Of a DNA stretch of 33,481 nucleotides, positions 1-9,167 are shown one piece after another (the stretch's first letter is position 1; each line of letters starts with the position of its first letter). Origin of the DNA: an uncultured Spirochaetales bacterium (GTDB taxonomy: Bacteria; Spirochaetota; Spirochaetia; Sphaerochaetales; Sphaerochaetaceae); NCBI GenBank assembly GCA_902797395.1, contig CADBSO010000046.1, positions 1 through 33,481 of the forward strand, read 5' to 3'. The position numbers and the translations under genes are program-made. A model generated the notes under the pieces. It had not been told where the DNA came from. It did not search any database and saw nothing but the letters and a program-made list of their open reading frames with translations.

Positions 1-2136
1 GAACGCGCCAAGGCCAACCGATGTGACGGATGCGGGCAACGAAAGCGCGGTAAGGGATGAGCAGAACGCGAAAGCCTCCGGCCCAATGGATTCAAGACCT
101 TCAGGAAAGTTTATGGAAGTCAAGCCGCCGCATCCGCTGAAAGCAGATGCGCCTACCGTTTTCAGATTCGTCAGATTCGAAAGATCAACCCCATTCGCAA
201 TCCCCACGCAGCCTTTGAATGAATTTTCCGGAATCGACGCAACCGACCCCGCTATCTGAGTATCGAACCTTATCTGTTTCACGAGCTGGTTCATGCCCCT
301 GCTTTCCCAAACGGCGCTAGACGCGTTGAATATGGTCAACTCGCCATTGACGAGTTTAAACAACGGATTATTGAGGCTATTGTTTGCCGGATTGTTGCTA
401 TTATCATATCTTATCAGAACGGTACTGGGTATTCCCTCAAAAGCTTCCGTTCCAAAGCTGACTACCGTAGAGGGTATGCTGATTTCCGTCATAATCGACG
501 AACAACCGTAAAATGCCTTGTTTCCTATGGTATCGATCCCATCGTTCATTCTTATTGAAGTAAGCGTGTTGCAACCGGCAAAAGCCATCGCAGGAATCGA
601 ACCCTCCTTTGTCAGCTCAACAACTTTAATCGTTTTCGGAATATAATAAACAGCGGTTTCATCCTCGCTCTGCACAACCTGATACCTTTTGTTGCTGGCG
701 CCGTATTCTTCGTTTGAGAAAAAATATCCCAATGTTTTTCCGGCCAATGAAGTCAGCTCGATAGTATTGAGGTTGATGCAACCCTTAAGGATATCGCTCC
801 CGTATTCCACGCCGACATGATCAGCAGCCGGTATCGCAGCCGAACCGGAATAATCCCTGATGCTAAGAACATCCATCGCAATGCAATCCTTGAAAGCATT
901 ATCGCCTATTCTTCCCACATTGGCGACAACGCTGAAGCTGTCAAGCTTGCTGCAGCCTAAAAAAGCGCAGTCGTCTATTTCATTCAGGGTTTCCGAAAAC
1001 AGCACGTTCTTAAGACTCTCACAGTTGGCAAAAGCATATTTTCCGATTTTTGTGATTTTTCTCGGAGCATTATCCATAGAACCGAAATTAACGGATTTGA
1101 GGTACGGCATCCCGTAAAACGCATAATCGTTGACAGAGGTGCACTCACCCCTAACCGTCCCCAATACGTCCACAGTATCCGAAACGGCGCCTATGACCGT
1201 CCAATCATTCTCATCTTTCATAAAGTATTCGAGATTATCAAAGTGCTTCAATTTGGACTCGTCCTGACTATCGGTATGAACGACAAGCGCATGCTTTCCG
1301 ATCATTCCATTCGAATCGGAACCCGCTTCCACCCTCGTCTGCAATGCAGTAGACAAGTCATATACCTCAACAAGACGAACACAACCTGAAAAAGCCCCAT
1401 CTCCTATCGAAGCCAAGTTTTTCGGAATGGTAATCGAAAACAACCTGTCACAATTCTCAAAACAGCTTTCCCCTATGCTCTTAAGACCATCCGGAAAATC
1501 AATCTTATTGAGATTGCCGCAATTCTTGAAAGCACGAGCGCCTATTGATGTGACGCTATCCGGAATAACCACATTCTCCAAAGAGGACATGCCATCAAAA
1601 GCATTATCGGAAATTGAGACAACAGTGTAAACATCATCGTTCAAATACACTTCCTGCGGAATTTTAATCTCTTTTGCAGGCACAGCCCTGTTCTTATCGT
1701 TAATGCGCTTGACGCTTATGGTTTTCTTCTCCACATCAATCGAATCATAATCGAACATCCCCTCATCCGCTATGCTGTCAACCACATAAAAAGTCGCAGT
1801 ATCGCTTATAGTCTCATCCACTTTAGAAGTAACTGTTATTCTGGCAACCCCCGGCTTTACAGGAAGCAGCTTTCCTGTAGCCGAATCGTAATTGAGAATA
1901 TCCTCGTTGTGGCATCTCCATGTAACCGACTTGTTTGTAACATCCTGCGGAGTAAATACCGCGGTAAGCCTGACGCTCTTGTTATCAAGCAAAATGACAA
2001 ACCCGCTATCGCTTTGTATATGCACCGCAGTAGGAAAAACCTCAGCCGGCGCGAACAAATCGCACGAAACCGCCTGCAACAGCGCAACCAAAGCAAATAC
2101 AAAACATGATAACGAATACGACAAACGCTTTCCCAT
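1..2136 (-). CDS. BspA-like leucine-rich-repeat surface lipoprotein (C-terminus outside window)
   Basis: The reading frame is open from an ATG at 2136 to the left edge, so at least 712 codons are present and the C-terminus is missing. The N-terminus has a basic start (MGKRLS), a hydrophobic stretch and Cys25 after AVS, which fits a relaxed spirochaete lipobox and export as a lipoprotein. Residues about 30-115 look like a bacterial Ig-like (Big_2) domain: a TAVFTPQDVTNKSVTW-type strand pattern followed by VKPGVARITVTS. From about residue 150 to the edge there are many LRR_5 (BspA-type) repeats, with motifs such as IGDNAFKDC, IGNKAFYGC and IPENSFKGC. Such proteins are usually cell-surface adhesins, so adhesion is inferred. 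An in-frame ATG at 2148 is an alternative start; neither start has a strong ribosome binding site. The gene lies downstream of the flotillin gene on the same strand, with about 200 nt between them. Confidence 0.85.
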   Translation of the reverse strand, partial: MGKRLSYSLSCFVFALVALLQAVSCDLFAPAEVFPTAVHIQSDSGFVILLDNKSVRLTAVFTPQDVTNKSVTWRCHNEDILNYDSATGKLLPVKPGVARITVTSKVDETISDTATFYVVDSIADEGMFDYDSIDVEKKTISVKRINDKNRAVPAKEIKIPQEVYLNDDVYTVVSISDNAFDGMSSLENVVIPDSVTSIGARAFKNCGNLNKIDFPDGLKSIGESCFENCDRLFSITIPKNLASIGDGAFSGCVRLVEVYDLSTALQTRVEAGSDSNGMIGKHALVVHTDSQDESKLKHFDNLEYFMKDENDWTVIGAVSDTVDVLGTVRGECTSVNDYAFYGMPYLKSVNFGSMDNAPRKITKIGKYAFANCESLKNVLFSETLNEIDDCAFLGCSKLDSFSVVANVGRIGDNAFKDCIAMDVLSIRDYSGSAAIPAADHVGVEYGSDILKGCINLNTIELTSLAGKTLGYFFSNEEYGASNKRYQVVQSEDETAVYYIPKTIKVVELTKEGSIPAMAFAGCNTLTSIRMNDGIDTIGNKAFYGCSSIMTEISIPSTVVSFGTEAFEGIPSTVLIRYDNSNNPANNSLNNPLFKLVNGELTIFNASSAVWESRGMNQLVKQIRFDTQIAGSVASIPENSFKGCVGIANGVDLSNLTNLKTVGASAFSGCGGLTSINFPEGLESIGPEAFAFCSSLTALSLPASVTSVGLGAF

Positions 2137-2165
2137 AACACCAACCATCCACACAAATCAAATAT

Positions 2166-2277
2166 CCAGAATTCTCAAAATCAATTCCAAAACAATGCGA
2201 AGCCCGCTTCAATACCAAACGTTCCCCCGAAAACAGACCGGCATCCAACGCGTGCATCCGTTTTCGGAGGGAACCAA
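2166..2277. repeat. Diverged copy of the MITE-like repeat family with imperfect hairpin
   Basis: This stretch between the flotillin gene and the BspA-like gene aligns by eye with the left half of the element at 17861-18058. Both have a TCAAAA start, the core AATGCGAAGCC, a CTTCAAT/TTTGAAT block and a CGAAAAC end. The next bases form an imperfect inverted repeat: arms starting GTTCCCCCGAAAAC at about 2220 and ending GTTTTCGGAGGGAAC at about 2276. It lacks a T-run, so it is not a typical terminator. I read it as an old, degraded member of the family. Confidence 0.4.
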
Positions 2278-2337
2278 CAAAGCTGCGCCTCAAACCAAAA
2301 ACGGCTAACGGCACAGAAAAAAAGAATCAAACCTATT

Positions 2338-3828
2338 TTAGGAATCTCTGTTATCATTCAAATCAGCCTTAGCGTCAAGCGAAACATTCCTGTTCACCTT
2401 GGCATCATAAGTCTGACTCTTCAGAATATCAGCGAAATCAACACCGGTAGCGCTGCTCATGGTGTCAAACACCTGCTTCATTATCACCGGCATGTTTCCG
2501 CTAAGACCGGAAACAGCGTCCCCCGCATTTCCAGCATATATGTTTATCCCGCTGATACTGGACAGAGGCTTGGCTATCCTCTCAGCCATTTCCGGCAGGA
2601 CTTTTATCATCATCTCCGCCACTGCGGCCTTATTGTAGTTCTTATAAGCGTCTGCCTTCTTCTGCATGCTCTCAGCTTCCGCCTCGCCCTTGGCTTTTAT
2701 GGCAAACGCCTCAGCCTCGCCCTTGAGCCTTATGCTTTCGGCTTCAGCTTGCGCTCTGGCCTTGATTCCCTCAGCTTCCTTTTGCGCGGATATCAATTCC
2801 GCCTCCGCCTTGGCGGCTGCCTCATACTTGGCGGCATCGGATGCCTTTTCCAATTTGTATTTGTTCGCATCGGAATGCTTCTCTATCTCGTATTTCTCCG
2901 CATCCGCCTTCTTCTGCATCTCGGCTTCAAGGATCTTCTCCTTTATGGTGACTTCCTTCGCCTTAAGATCGGCTTCCCTCTCAGCGCGAGCGATCTCGGC
3001 ATTGACCGTAGCAATCGCAATCGTCTTCTGCTGCTCCTGCTTCTGGATCTCATACGCAGCATCGGCAATCGCCTTAGCGCTATCGCTTTCCTTTTTGAGC
3101 TGAGCCTTCTTGATTTCAAGATCATTCTTTTTTATCGCTATCTCGCTATCCGCAAGAACCCTGGCGTCATTAGCAGCCTTATCCGCCTCCGCCTGCGCGA
3201 TTGCAACCTCTTTCTCCGCTGTCGCTTTCGCTATTGCCGCATCCTTCTTTATCTTGGAAGTGTTGTCCATTCCCATATCGGAAATAAGGCCATGCTCATC
3301 CAAAACATTCTGTATGTTGCATGAAAGGATCTCTATGCCGAGCGCCAGCATATCCTTCGCTGCCTTCGCCATAACCTGATCTGAAAATTTGTCGCGATCC
3401 TGATTTATGGTCTTCAAATCCAAAGTTCCGATTATCTCCCTCATGTTTCCCTGCAGAGAGTCTTGCAAATCCAATGCGATATCCTCAACGCGCTTATTCA
3501 AAAAGTTCTTGCAAGCAAGCTGTATGCCTTCCCTATCGTTTCGCGCCCTGACCTTTGCCACCGCATCAACCTTGACATTTATGAAATCCTGCGTCGGAAT
3601 ATAGGTATCCGTCTTTATATCAACTGAAAACTGCCTCAAGCACAACTCGTCCACGCGCTCGAAAAACGGCAGTCTGAAACCTGCGCGTCCGATAAGCACC
3701 CTGGGGTTCTTCCCGACTCCGGAAATGATCTTGGCGATATCCGGCCGGGCTTTTGTATATCCGACAGATATTATGATCAGCAAAAATATCGCGCCAGCAG
3801 CAATAGCTGCAATCATCCATATAGGCAT
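2338..3828 (-). CDS. Flotillin-like SPFH-domain membrane protein
   Basis: The 496-residue protein begins with one membrane segment (about residues 3-22, rich in Ile and Ala), followed by YTKARPDIAKIISG and KNPRVLIGRAGFRLPFFERV, which are typical of flotillins. The SPFH domain runs to about residue 190. A long Ala/Glu/Lys coiled coil with repeated EAE motifs follows (about 195-410), then a flotillin C-terminal oligomerisation region. Flotillins scaffold membrane microdomains in bacteria; the partner here is unknown. ATG 3828 is chosen because GGAGG lies 7 nt upstream; a GTG at 3834 would sit 1 nt from it. A promoter with a 17-bp spacer lies just upstream, so the gene is probably transcribed on its own, although it follows the dGTPase-like gene by only 93 nt. 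No NfeD-type partner gene is seen. Confidence 0.9.
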   Translation of the reverse strand: MPIWMIAAIAAGAIFLLIIISVGYTKARPDIAKIISGVGKNPRVLIGRAGFRLPFFERVDELCLRQFSVDIKTDTYIPTQDFINVKVDAVAKVRARNDREGIQLACKNFLNKRVEDIALDLQDSLQGNMREIIGTLDLKTINQDRDKFSDQVMAKAAKDMLALGIEILSCNIQNVLDEHGLISDMGMDNTSKIKKDAAIAKATAEKEVAIAQAEADKAANDARVLADSEIAIKKNDLEIKKAQLKKESDSAKAIADAAYEIQKQEQQKTIAIATVNAEIARAEREADLKAKEVTIKEKILEAEMQKKADAEKYEIEKHSDANKYKLEKASDAAKYEAAAKAEAELISAQKEAEGIKARAQAEAESIRLKGEAEAFAIKAKGEAEAESMQKKADAYKNYNKAAVAEMMIKVLPEMAERIAKPLSSISGINIYAGNAGDAVSGLSGNMPVIMKQVFDTMSSATGVDFADILKSQTYDAKVNRNVSLDAKADLNDNRDS

Positions 3829-3851
3829 ATCCACACCTCCAAATCCATTAC

Positions 3852-3880
3852 ATTCTACTTGCAGATGCTCGTATTTTCAA
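3852..3880 (-). promoter_or_regulatory. Sigma-70-type promoter of the flotillin gene
   Basis: On the minus strand, TTGAAA (3875-3880) and TAGAAT (3852-3857) are separated by 17 bp. The expected start of transcription is about 17-20 nt upstream of the GGAGG and ATG of the flotillin gene. Each hexamer matches consensus at most positions. Confidence 0.6.
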
Positions 3881-3921
3881 TATCGTCCGCTTTCCGGCAA
3901 GAACCGGAACCGGCAAGAAAG

Positions 3922-5133
3922 CTAAACATCCGGATCAAACAGCGACGGAGCAACTTCGGCAGTCGCCTTGCGTCTTTTATTCGGATTGAATCCTTCAAAA
4001 TACCCGACAAGAGCGAGCTTTTTGGCTATATTCGGAAAATAAAGCCGGCACAAGGATATGAAATAATCATCGCTCATGCTTGCGATAAAATCCGTAACAA
4101 TCATGAAATAATCCAAATCCTCTCTTATATTATAATAAGGCTTTTTATCACTGATTTCCAAATTGCTCTTTCTGAACCCCTCTATATAATCAACATGATG
4201 CTTGAAAATAATCGAAGATCTGTCTTCCTTTCTCAAATCATCCAAAAATCTCATGAAAAGGTTTTCAAACAATGGATAAATCACGCTCTGCTCTATATTA
4301 TCAAAATCCGAAGACGAGTATATAAGTTCGGCATTCTCCTTTTTGAGAGCGCGAAGTTCCGCGGCTGATTTCGGGCTCATGCAAACGCAATCAGCTCTCA
4401 TTGACTGCTCTATGACGTCACGGACAAGCTGCAATTCTCCGGACAACCCCTTCCTTTTGCCCTTGAATTTGAAGTCATACCCCAAAAGCAGCGCATCCTC
4501 CCTGTCCTTGTACACATACGAGATTATGTCGCAAATCCGGACGACCCGTCCTTCAAACGAAGGCGAAACCGAATTCTTAAGCAAACTCGATCCCTCCTTA
4601 TAGCTGGCGCTGATAAAGGAATCAAAACTCTTGAAATCACTAAGGGAATACTCAAAGGACGGATTTGAAATACGTCCCGAATCATCGAAAAGGAAACCCG
4701 GATGACAAGCTATGCCGCAAAGCGTCTCAAGCGACAATCCCAAAGGAAATATATTCTCCACAACCCTGATGCTTTGAAGGGCATGATTGAAATGAATGCC
4801 CGCCTTGCCGACAAGTATCCTATCAAGAAACCTCTCGCCCGAATGAGCAAACGGAGGATGCCCTATGTCATGCGCCAGAGAAATCGATTCGCAAAGAGTC
4901 TCATTCAATCCGAGCTCAGAAGCTATCAGCCGAGATAAAAAGGAAACCCTATAGACATGGTGTCCGCGATGGGTTATATCATCATTCTCCATAAGAAAAT
5001 ACACTTGCGTCTTATCCGAATACCTGTTGAAAAACGGAAGAGAAAGTATTCTGCACACTTCCTCCTGCTCGGGCTTGAGACCTGCCCCAGCTCGCTTTCT
5101 CCTATAATGCAGCGCTCCAGACTTCAACATCAT
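3922..5133 (-). CDS. dgt: dGTPase-like HD-domain triphosphohydrolase
   Basis: The 403-residue protein carries the HD-hydrolase metal ligands in the order expected for deoxyguanosine triphosphate triphosphohydrolases: H in THRGHHVYRV, HD in SLAHDIGHPPFAHSGE, and a later D in RICDIISYVYKDRED. The FNHALQSIRVVE segment also fits the family. The likely reaction is dNTP to deoxynucleoside plus triphosphate in the cytoplasm, controlling the dNTP pool or restricting phage replication. It is the last gene of the efp-tyrS-TPR-mazG operon, 24 nt behind mazG, which also acts on nucleotides. The start is ATG 5133 or the adjacent ATG 5130, with only a weak GGGA upstream. Assignment to the dGTPase family is firm; substrate preference cannot be read from sequence. 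Confidence 0.85.
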   Translation of the reverse strand: MMLKSGALHYRRKRAGAGLKPEQEEVCRILSLPFFNRYSDKTQVYFLMENDDITHRGHHVYRVSFLSRLIASELGLNETLCESISLAHDIGHPPFAHSGERFLDRILVGKAGIHFNHALQSIRVVENIFPLGLSLETLCGIACHPGFLFDDSGRISNPSFEYSLSDFKSFDSFISASYKEGSSLLKNSVSPSFEGRVVRICDIISYVYKDREDALLLGYDFKFKGKRKGLSGELQLVRDVIEQSMRADCVCMSPKSAAELRALKKENAELIYSSSDFDNIEQSVIYPLFENLFMRFLDDLRKEDRSSIIFKHHVDYIEGFRKSNLEISDKKPYYNIREDLDYFMIVTDFIASMSDDYFISLCRLYFPNIAKKLALVGYFEGFNPNKRRKATAEVAPSLFDPDV

Positions 5134-5157
5134 GTGTTTTTCCCAAAACGATTCGAA

Positions 5158-6015
5158 TCACTTGTCGGACGATTCGTTGGAACCATCTCCGACTATCTCT
5201 TTCGCACGACGCCAATACCCATCAAGAATATCAAGCGGAACCTTACTCCCCTTTTCTATCGCCACTCCTTCCCTGCTCGCTTCGGCTCGCATCACATTAA
5301 ACCGCTTCTCGAATTTATCAAGAGCCATCCTGAGGCATATTTCAGAGTTGAAATGCTCGTATTGCGAAAAAGCCATGGCGGAAAAGATCATATCGCCGAT
5401 TTCCATTTTCATCAGGCTATCATCAGCGGGCTGCCTATGAATTTCCTGCCGGACCTCCTCCACTTCCGAAGCGGCCTGATTCAAGACATCCTCAGCCTTA
5501 TCCCAAGTAAAACCGGCACCTATGGCTCTTCTGAGAACCTCCTCGGCCCGCTCGTAGGTTCCGCACGATTTCGGTATTCGGGAAAAGAAATCATCCTTAT
5601 CAGCGGCTTTCCCCTCCGCCTTCTTTACGGAATTCCATACATTCAAGGCGTCGGCGCTATCCGCGGCCTTCACATCCTTGGTGAACACATGCGGATGACG
5701 CGAAATGAGCTTTCTGCAAACCCCATCGATTATCTCCTCTGGATCCAAGCCTTTGACGTCCTTCAAAATCACCATGAGCATAATGGCATTAAGAAGTATG
5801 TCGCCTACCTCTTCCTTAATGCCTTGAGCATCCGATCTGACCAGCTCGTCAGCCGCTTCGAAAATCTCAGCCTTCAAATTGACGAGCGCGCCTTCGGGAG
5901 TTTCCTTCCTGTCCCAAGGACAGCCTTCCGGAGATCTCAACAAAGACAAAATCTCATAAAGCTTGCCAAACGCCTCGGATATTCCGGATCCTTTCTCGTA
6001 TTTGTAATCAATCAT
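5158..6015 (-). CDS. mazG: MazG nucleoside triphosphate pyrophosphohydrolase
   Basis: The 285-residue protein shows the MazG signature near its N-terminus: LRSPEGCPWDRKET, then the metal-binding EEVGDILLN helix preceded by LKAEIFEAADEL. A second, weaker copy (EVEEVRQEI then EIGDMIFSAMAF) gives the usual two-domain MazG layout. The enzyme hydrolyses NTPs or dNTPs to monophosphates and pyrophosphate, a house-cleaning role. The start is ATG 6015, chosen because GGGGAG lies 4 nt upstream and because family members begin close to this point; longer in-frame starts would run deep into the upstream gene. The start overlaps the stop of the TPR gene by 8 nt, suggesting translational coupling. The dGTPase-like gene follows 24 nt downstream. 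Confidence 0.9.
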   Translation of the reverse strand: MIDYKYEKGSGISEAFGKLYEILSLLRSPEGCPWDRKETPEGALVNLKAEIFEAADELVRSDAQGIKEEVGDILLNAIMLMVILKDVKGLDPEEIIDGVCRKLISRHPHVFTKDVKAADSADALNVWNSVKKAEGKAADKDDFFSRIPKSCGTYERAEEVLRRAIGAGFTWDKAEDVLNQAASEVEEVRQEIHRQPADDSLMKMEIGDMIFSAMAFSQYEHFNSEICLRMALDKFEKRFNVMRAEASREGVAIEKGSKVPLDILDGYWRRAKEIVGDGSNESSDK

Positions 6016-7264
6016 CACACTCCCCATTGCAGGCATGACCGTGATCGCAGCAATCCGCATGTCCGGCGCTTTTCGCTTCGCGTTCCCGGCGCTCCTCATC
6101 CATCTCCTTCAACGTCTTGGGATGAACGAAATCAGTCCCCGACTCTTCCTCGTATCTTTTCACAAGACCGGCCAGAACCTCATCCTCCTTATCAAGCCTC
6201 CATGTTTCGCACAGATACTTGTAGGCGTTCTCATAATCCTTCAGCTCAAGATACATCATCGCAGCATTGCAAGCATATGTGACCGATCTCTCATCCAAAT
6301 CCGCAGCTATCTCGACATATTTCGCAGCTAGCTCATTTTCGCCAAGATTCCACGACGCCAAGGACAATTCGTTGAAATTTTCCGCAAAATCGCCTCCGCC
6401 ATGCTTGATGCTTTCCAGAAGATGCTTTTTCGCATTCTCATAATCCTCGTTGAGCCTATAAGCCCATCCCAAAAGAAAATGCGCATGCCAATCATCCTTT
6501 TCCTTTTCAAGAAACTCCTTGGCATTTCTTATGGCATCATCAATGCGATTGAGACTGACAAGATCATACAAATACAGTATCCTCTCATTCTTCTCGGAAT
6601 AATATTTAATGTCATCCTTGAGCTTGCTCACCTCTTCGTTATCATACCCGTTCTGTGAAAGCCTCTCCGCGTATCCCTCGGCTATTTCAAAATTTCCCGC
6701 GTTCTTATGATAATCAGCCATATGATACAACAGCGAATAAGACTCCGGATAAAGCTTCAAACCATCTGTCAGAACATTGAAAAGCTCATCCTCCATCTCA
6801 TCGGCGACATCCTCATCATCGATCTCGTCATGTATCATGTTGATAAGAGCCAAAACCTGGTTTATGAAGGAAACCTCGGTCTCCTGAAGACATCTCAAAA
6901 GCTGTATGGCATGATAATTCCGCTTTATATCATCCGCAGAACTGTCCTTGGTTATGGTGCCGACCTGTTTCAAAAGCCGATCAATCAGCGTCCTATCCGC
7001 AAGCAGCAGCTTCTTAAAATAAGCTATGTCCTCATTTTCAACATTTGTGCGAACAGCTTCAGCAAGGCCCAGGATTATGGCGTTCTTATCGATTTCCACG
7101 CTGCCGTTCGCCATGTCATCATCGGTCATGATCGGCAATCTGGTATATGCGGGTATCACAACGCCATTCAAATCAGTATCTTCATGCAGCTCCACAAACC
7201 TGAGCTTTTTGACTTTGCGCTCCGGCAAGCGGTTCCCCAAAAGACCGTTGTCAAACACATCCAT
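6008..7264 (-). CDS. TPR-repeat protein with His/Cys-rich C-terminal tail
   Basis: The 418-residue protein has no signal peptide. Its N-terminal 150 residues include a VIPAYTRLPIMTDDD segment; the middle and end hold tetratricopeptide-like helical repeats, for example HAHFLLGWAYRLNEDYENAKKHL-type and YACNAAMMYLELKDYENAYKYL-type units. The last 17 residues are rich in His, Cys and acidic residues (pattern H-x2-CC-x-H-x-H-x-C-x3-C), resembling a metal-binding tail. TPR proteins mediate protein-protein contacts; no specific function can be given. The start ATG 7264 has AAGGAG 9 nt upstream and lies 13 nt behind tyrS. Its stop overlaps mazG by 8 nt, so it is firmly part of this operon. Confidence 0.85.
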   Translation of the reverse strand: MDVFDNGLLGNRLPERKVKKLRFVELHEDTDLNGVVIPAYTRLPIMTDDDMANGSVEIDKNAIILGLAEAVRTNVENEDIAYFKKLLLADRTLIDRLLKQVGTITKDSSADDIKRNYHAIQLLRCLQETEVSFINQVLALINMIHDEIDDEDVADEMEDELFNVLTDGLKLYPESYSLLYHMADYHKNAGNFEIAEGYAERLSQNGYDNEEVSKLKDDIKYYSEKNERILYLYDLVSLNRIDDAIRNAKEFLEKEKDDWHAHFLLGWAYRLNEDYENAKKHLLESIKHGGGDFAENFNELSLASWNLGENELAAKYVEIAADLDERSVTYACNAAMMYLELKDYENAYKYLCETWRLDKEDEVLAGLVKRYEEESGTDFVHPKTLKEMDEERREREAKSAGHADCCDHGHACNGECDD

Positions 7265-7277
7265 GCGACGGTGCTCC

Positions 7278-8537
7278 TTAAGTGAAATTCACTTTTATGA
7301 AATTCTTCTTGCCCCTTTTTATAAGAATGCTTCCCTTCTTTCTCATATCATCCGGATCGAGAGCGAAATCAATGGAATCCACCTTGACATCATCAATGCT
7401 GACAGCACCCTGCTGGATAAGTCTCCTGGCCTCCGACTTCGATGGAACGAACCTTATATCAGCCATCAGATCTATTATTGAAAGGCTGGCATCAGGAATG
7501 ACTACGCTGCATGACGGGGCATCGGCTAAGGCTCTGGTCTTATCCGAAAAAAGCGATATGGCGGCCTCTTCCGTCTTTTTCGCCTGCTCGGCGCCATGAA
7601 CGAGAGCTGTGATCTCATACGCCATCCTGCGCTTGGCTTTAAGAATATCATTCCGGCAAAGATCCGATATCTCCTTCAAATCAATCTCAGTGAAGAGACG
7701 CAACAGCATATCAACGCTCTCGTCCTCTATATTGTAGAAATACTGATAGAAATCAAAGGCAGGGGTCCTGTCACCGACAACCCAAAGCGTCCCCTTCTCG
7801 GTTTTGCCCATCTTCCTTCCGTCTTTGGTAAGGAGGAGAGGATTTGTCAGCCCGTATATCTCGTCACTCTCGGATTTGATGCCGAACATCTTCCTGTTCA
7901 ATGCCGTTCCAGCGACAATATTCCCCCATTGGTCGCTGCCGCCTATCTGAAGACGGCACCCATGTTCGCGCTTCAAATGAACAAAATCATAAGCCTGCAT
8001 GAGCATGTATCCCATTTCAAGAAATGTAAGCCCGCCTTCCTTGATCCTGTTCTTATAAGCGTCCGCCTGCAGCATCGAATTCACATTGAAATGAACGCCG
8101 ACATCCCTGAGGAAATCGACATAATCATAGCCCGACATCCACTCCGCATTGGAATGGAATATCGCCGCATTATCGCCATCGACGATTATGAAATTCCTGA
8201 CAAGATTCCGTATGCTCTCCAGATTCTCGCTTATCGTCGACTGATCAAGCATCTTGCGCATGTCGCTTTTGCCGCTCGGATCTCCTATTCTGGAAGTCGC
8301 GCCACCTATGAGCAAAATTCCCTGATGGCCCGCCTCCTGCAGGAATCTGAAAACCCGAAGCGCAAAAAAGTGACCTATATGCAAACTATCCGCAGTAGGA
8401 TCTATGCCAAGATAGAAAACGGCCTTCTCATCATTCAAAAGCCTTTCCACCGCGGAATCGTCCGTAGTCTGATAAACAAAACCCCTGTCCTTCAAAAAGG
8501 AATAAATGTTCTTGCGCTGCGCCATCGCTTCAGTCAT
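7278..8537 (-). CDS. tyrS: Tyrosyl-tRNA synthetase
   Basis: This class I synthetase charges tRNA-Tyr in the cytoplasm. It is 419 residues, the usual bacterial length. The HIGH motif is at about residues 53-56 in SLHIGHFFALR, the tyrosine-site segment QIGGSDQWGN is intact, and the KMSKS loop appears as KMGKTEKG. The C-terminus holds an S4 RNA-binding domain (SKSEARRLIQQGAVSIDD). The start ATG 8537 overlaps the efp stop (ATGACTGA) and has AAGGGTGA just upstream; an ATG at 8525 is possible but less well supported. No T-box is present because the gene is internal to the operon. Confidence 0.95.
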   Translation of the reverse strand: MTEAMAQRKNIYSFLKDRGFVYQTTDDSAVERLLNDEKAVFYLGIDPTADSLHIGHFFALRVFRFLQEAGHQGILLIGGATSRIGDPSGKSDMRKMLDQSTISENLESIRNLVRNFIIVDGDNAAIFHSNAEWMSGYDYVDFLRDVGVHFNVNSMLQADAYKNRIKEGGLTFLEMGYMLMQAYDFVHLKREHGCRLQIGGSDQWGNIVAGTALNRKMFGIKSESDEIYGLTNPLLLTKDGRKMGKTEKGTLWVVGDRTPAFDFYQYFYNIEDESVDMLLRLFTEIDLKEISDLCRNDILKAKRRMAYEITALVHGAEQAKKTEEAAISLFSDKTRALADAPSCSVVIPDASLSIIDLMADIRFVPSKSEARRLIQQGAVSIDDVKVDSIDFALDPDDMRKKGSILIKRGKKNFIKVNFT

Positions 8538-9093
8538 TCACCCTTTCAAGATATTCCTTGGTTTCCGTGCTAACACGCACTTTCTCTCCCTTCTTGATGA
8601 AAATGGGAACCTTGATCTCAAGCCCATGATCGGTTGTGGCGTATTTTGTGGTTCCCTGAACCGTATCGCCCTTTACCGCATCCTCGCACTCCGCAATCTC
8701 GTAAACCATCTTGGTAGGAAGAATGATATTAAGAATCTTATCGTCATAAACCGAGCACCTATAGCTGTCTCCCTCAATCATGAAATACTTATGATCCGGA
8801 AACATCGATATTGGAACTTCAGTCTGCTCATAGGAAACGGTATTCATCATGATATAGTTTTCCTGATCCATATAAACGAACTGGAAATCCACATCCTCCA
8901 CACTGATGTCCTCCGCATTATCCTGGCTCTTCATAGTCTCCGAAAGGACCTGTCCATCAGACGGGCTCTTGAGCTTCAGCCTAACGAAAGCGCTGCCTTT
9001 TCCCGGATTCACGAACTCCCTTTCAATGCACACAAACGGCTTGCCCTTTATAAGAAGCGCCGTACCCTTGCTTATCTGACCTGCTTTAATCAT
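8530..9093 (-). CDS. efp: Translation elongation factor P
   Basis: EF-P relieves ribosome stalling at polyproline stretches. The 187-residue protein has the expected three-domain length. It begins MIKAGQISKG, has the domain I loop NPGKGSAFVRLKLK whose Lys is the usual modification site, and ends with the domain III signature GLEIKVPIFIKKGEKVRVST. ATG 9093 is preferred over an in-frame ATG at 9126 because GAGGG sits 4 nt upstream and family members start with M-I-x-A. It is the first gene of the operon, and its promoter is at 9139-9167. No epmA/epmB-type modification gene is seen in the window. Confidence 0.95.
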   Translation of the reverse strand: MIKAGQISKGTALLIKGKPFVCIEREFVNPGKGSAFVRLKLKSPSDGQVLSETMKSQDNAEDISVEDVDFQFVYMDQENYIMMNTVSYEQTEVPISMFPDHKYFMIEGDSYRCSVYDDKILNIILPTKMVYEIAECEDAVKGDTVQGTTKYATTDHGLEIKVPIFIKKGEKVRVSTETKEYLERVND

Positions 9094-9138
9094 ATTTCCC
9101 TCACATTCAACGCCCATCGGGCGCAACGATAAAATTTT

Positions 9139-9167
9139 ATTATATTAATTAACAGAGGTTTTTTCAA
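9139..9167 (-). promoter_or_regulatory. Promoter of the efp operon, -35 box inside a repeat end
   Basis: On the minus strand, TTGAAA (9162-9167) and a perfect TATAAT (9139-9144) are separated by 17 bp. The -35 box lies in the sequence CTTTTGAAAAAACCTCT, which matches the terminal sequence of the MITE-like element at 17861. The leader to the efp ATG is about 40 nt. Confidence 0.7.

Noticed and set aside
2042-2314. Minus-strand 90-codon frame across the start of the BspA-like gene
   Set aside because: It overlaps the signal peptide of a well-supported gene in another frame and runs through a degraded repeat.
4957-6282. Long plus-strand open frame of 441 codons
   Set aside because: It is antisense to mazG and the ends of its neighbours, which have clear family motifs; its translation is Arg/His/Ser/Leu-rich without any domain.
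7596-8573. Plus-strand open frame of 325 codons
   Set aside because: It is the antisense shadow of tyrS; no motifs or ribosome binding site.
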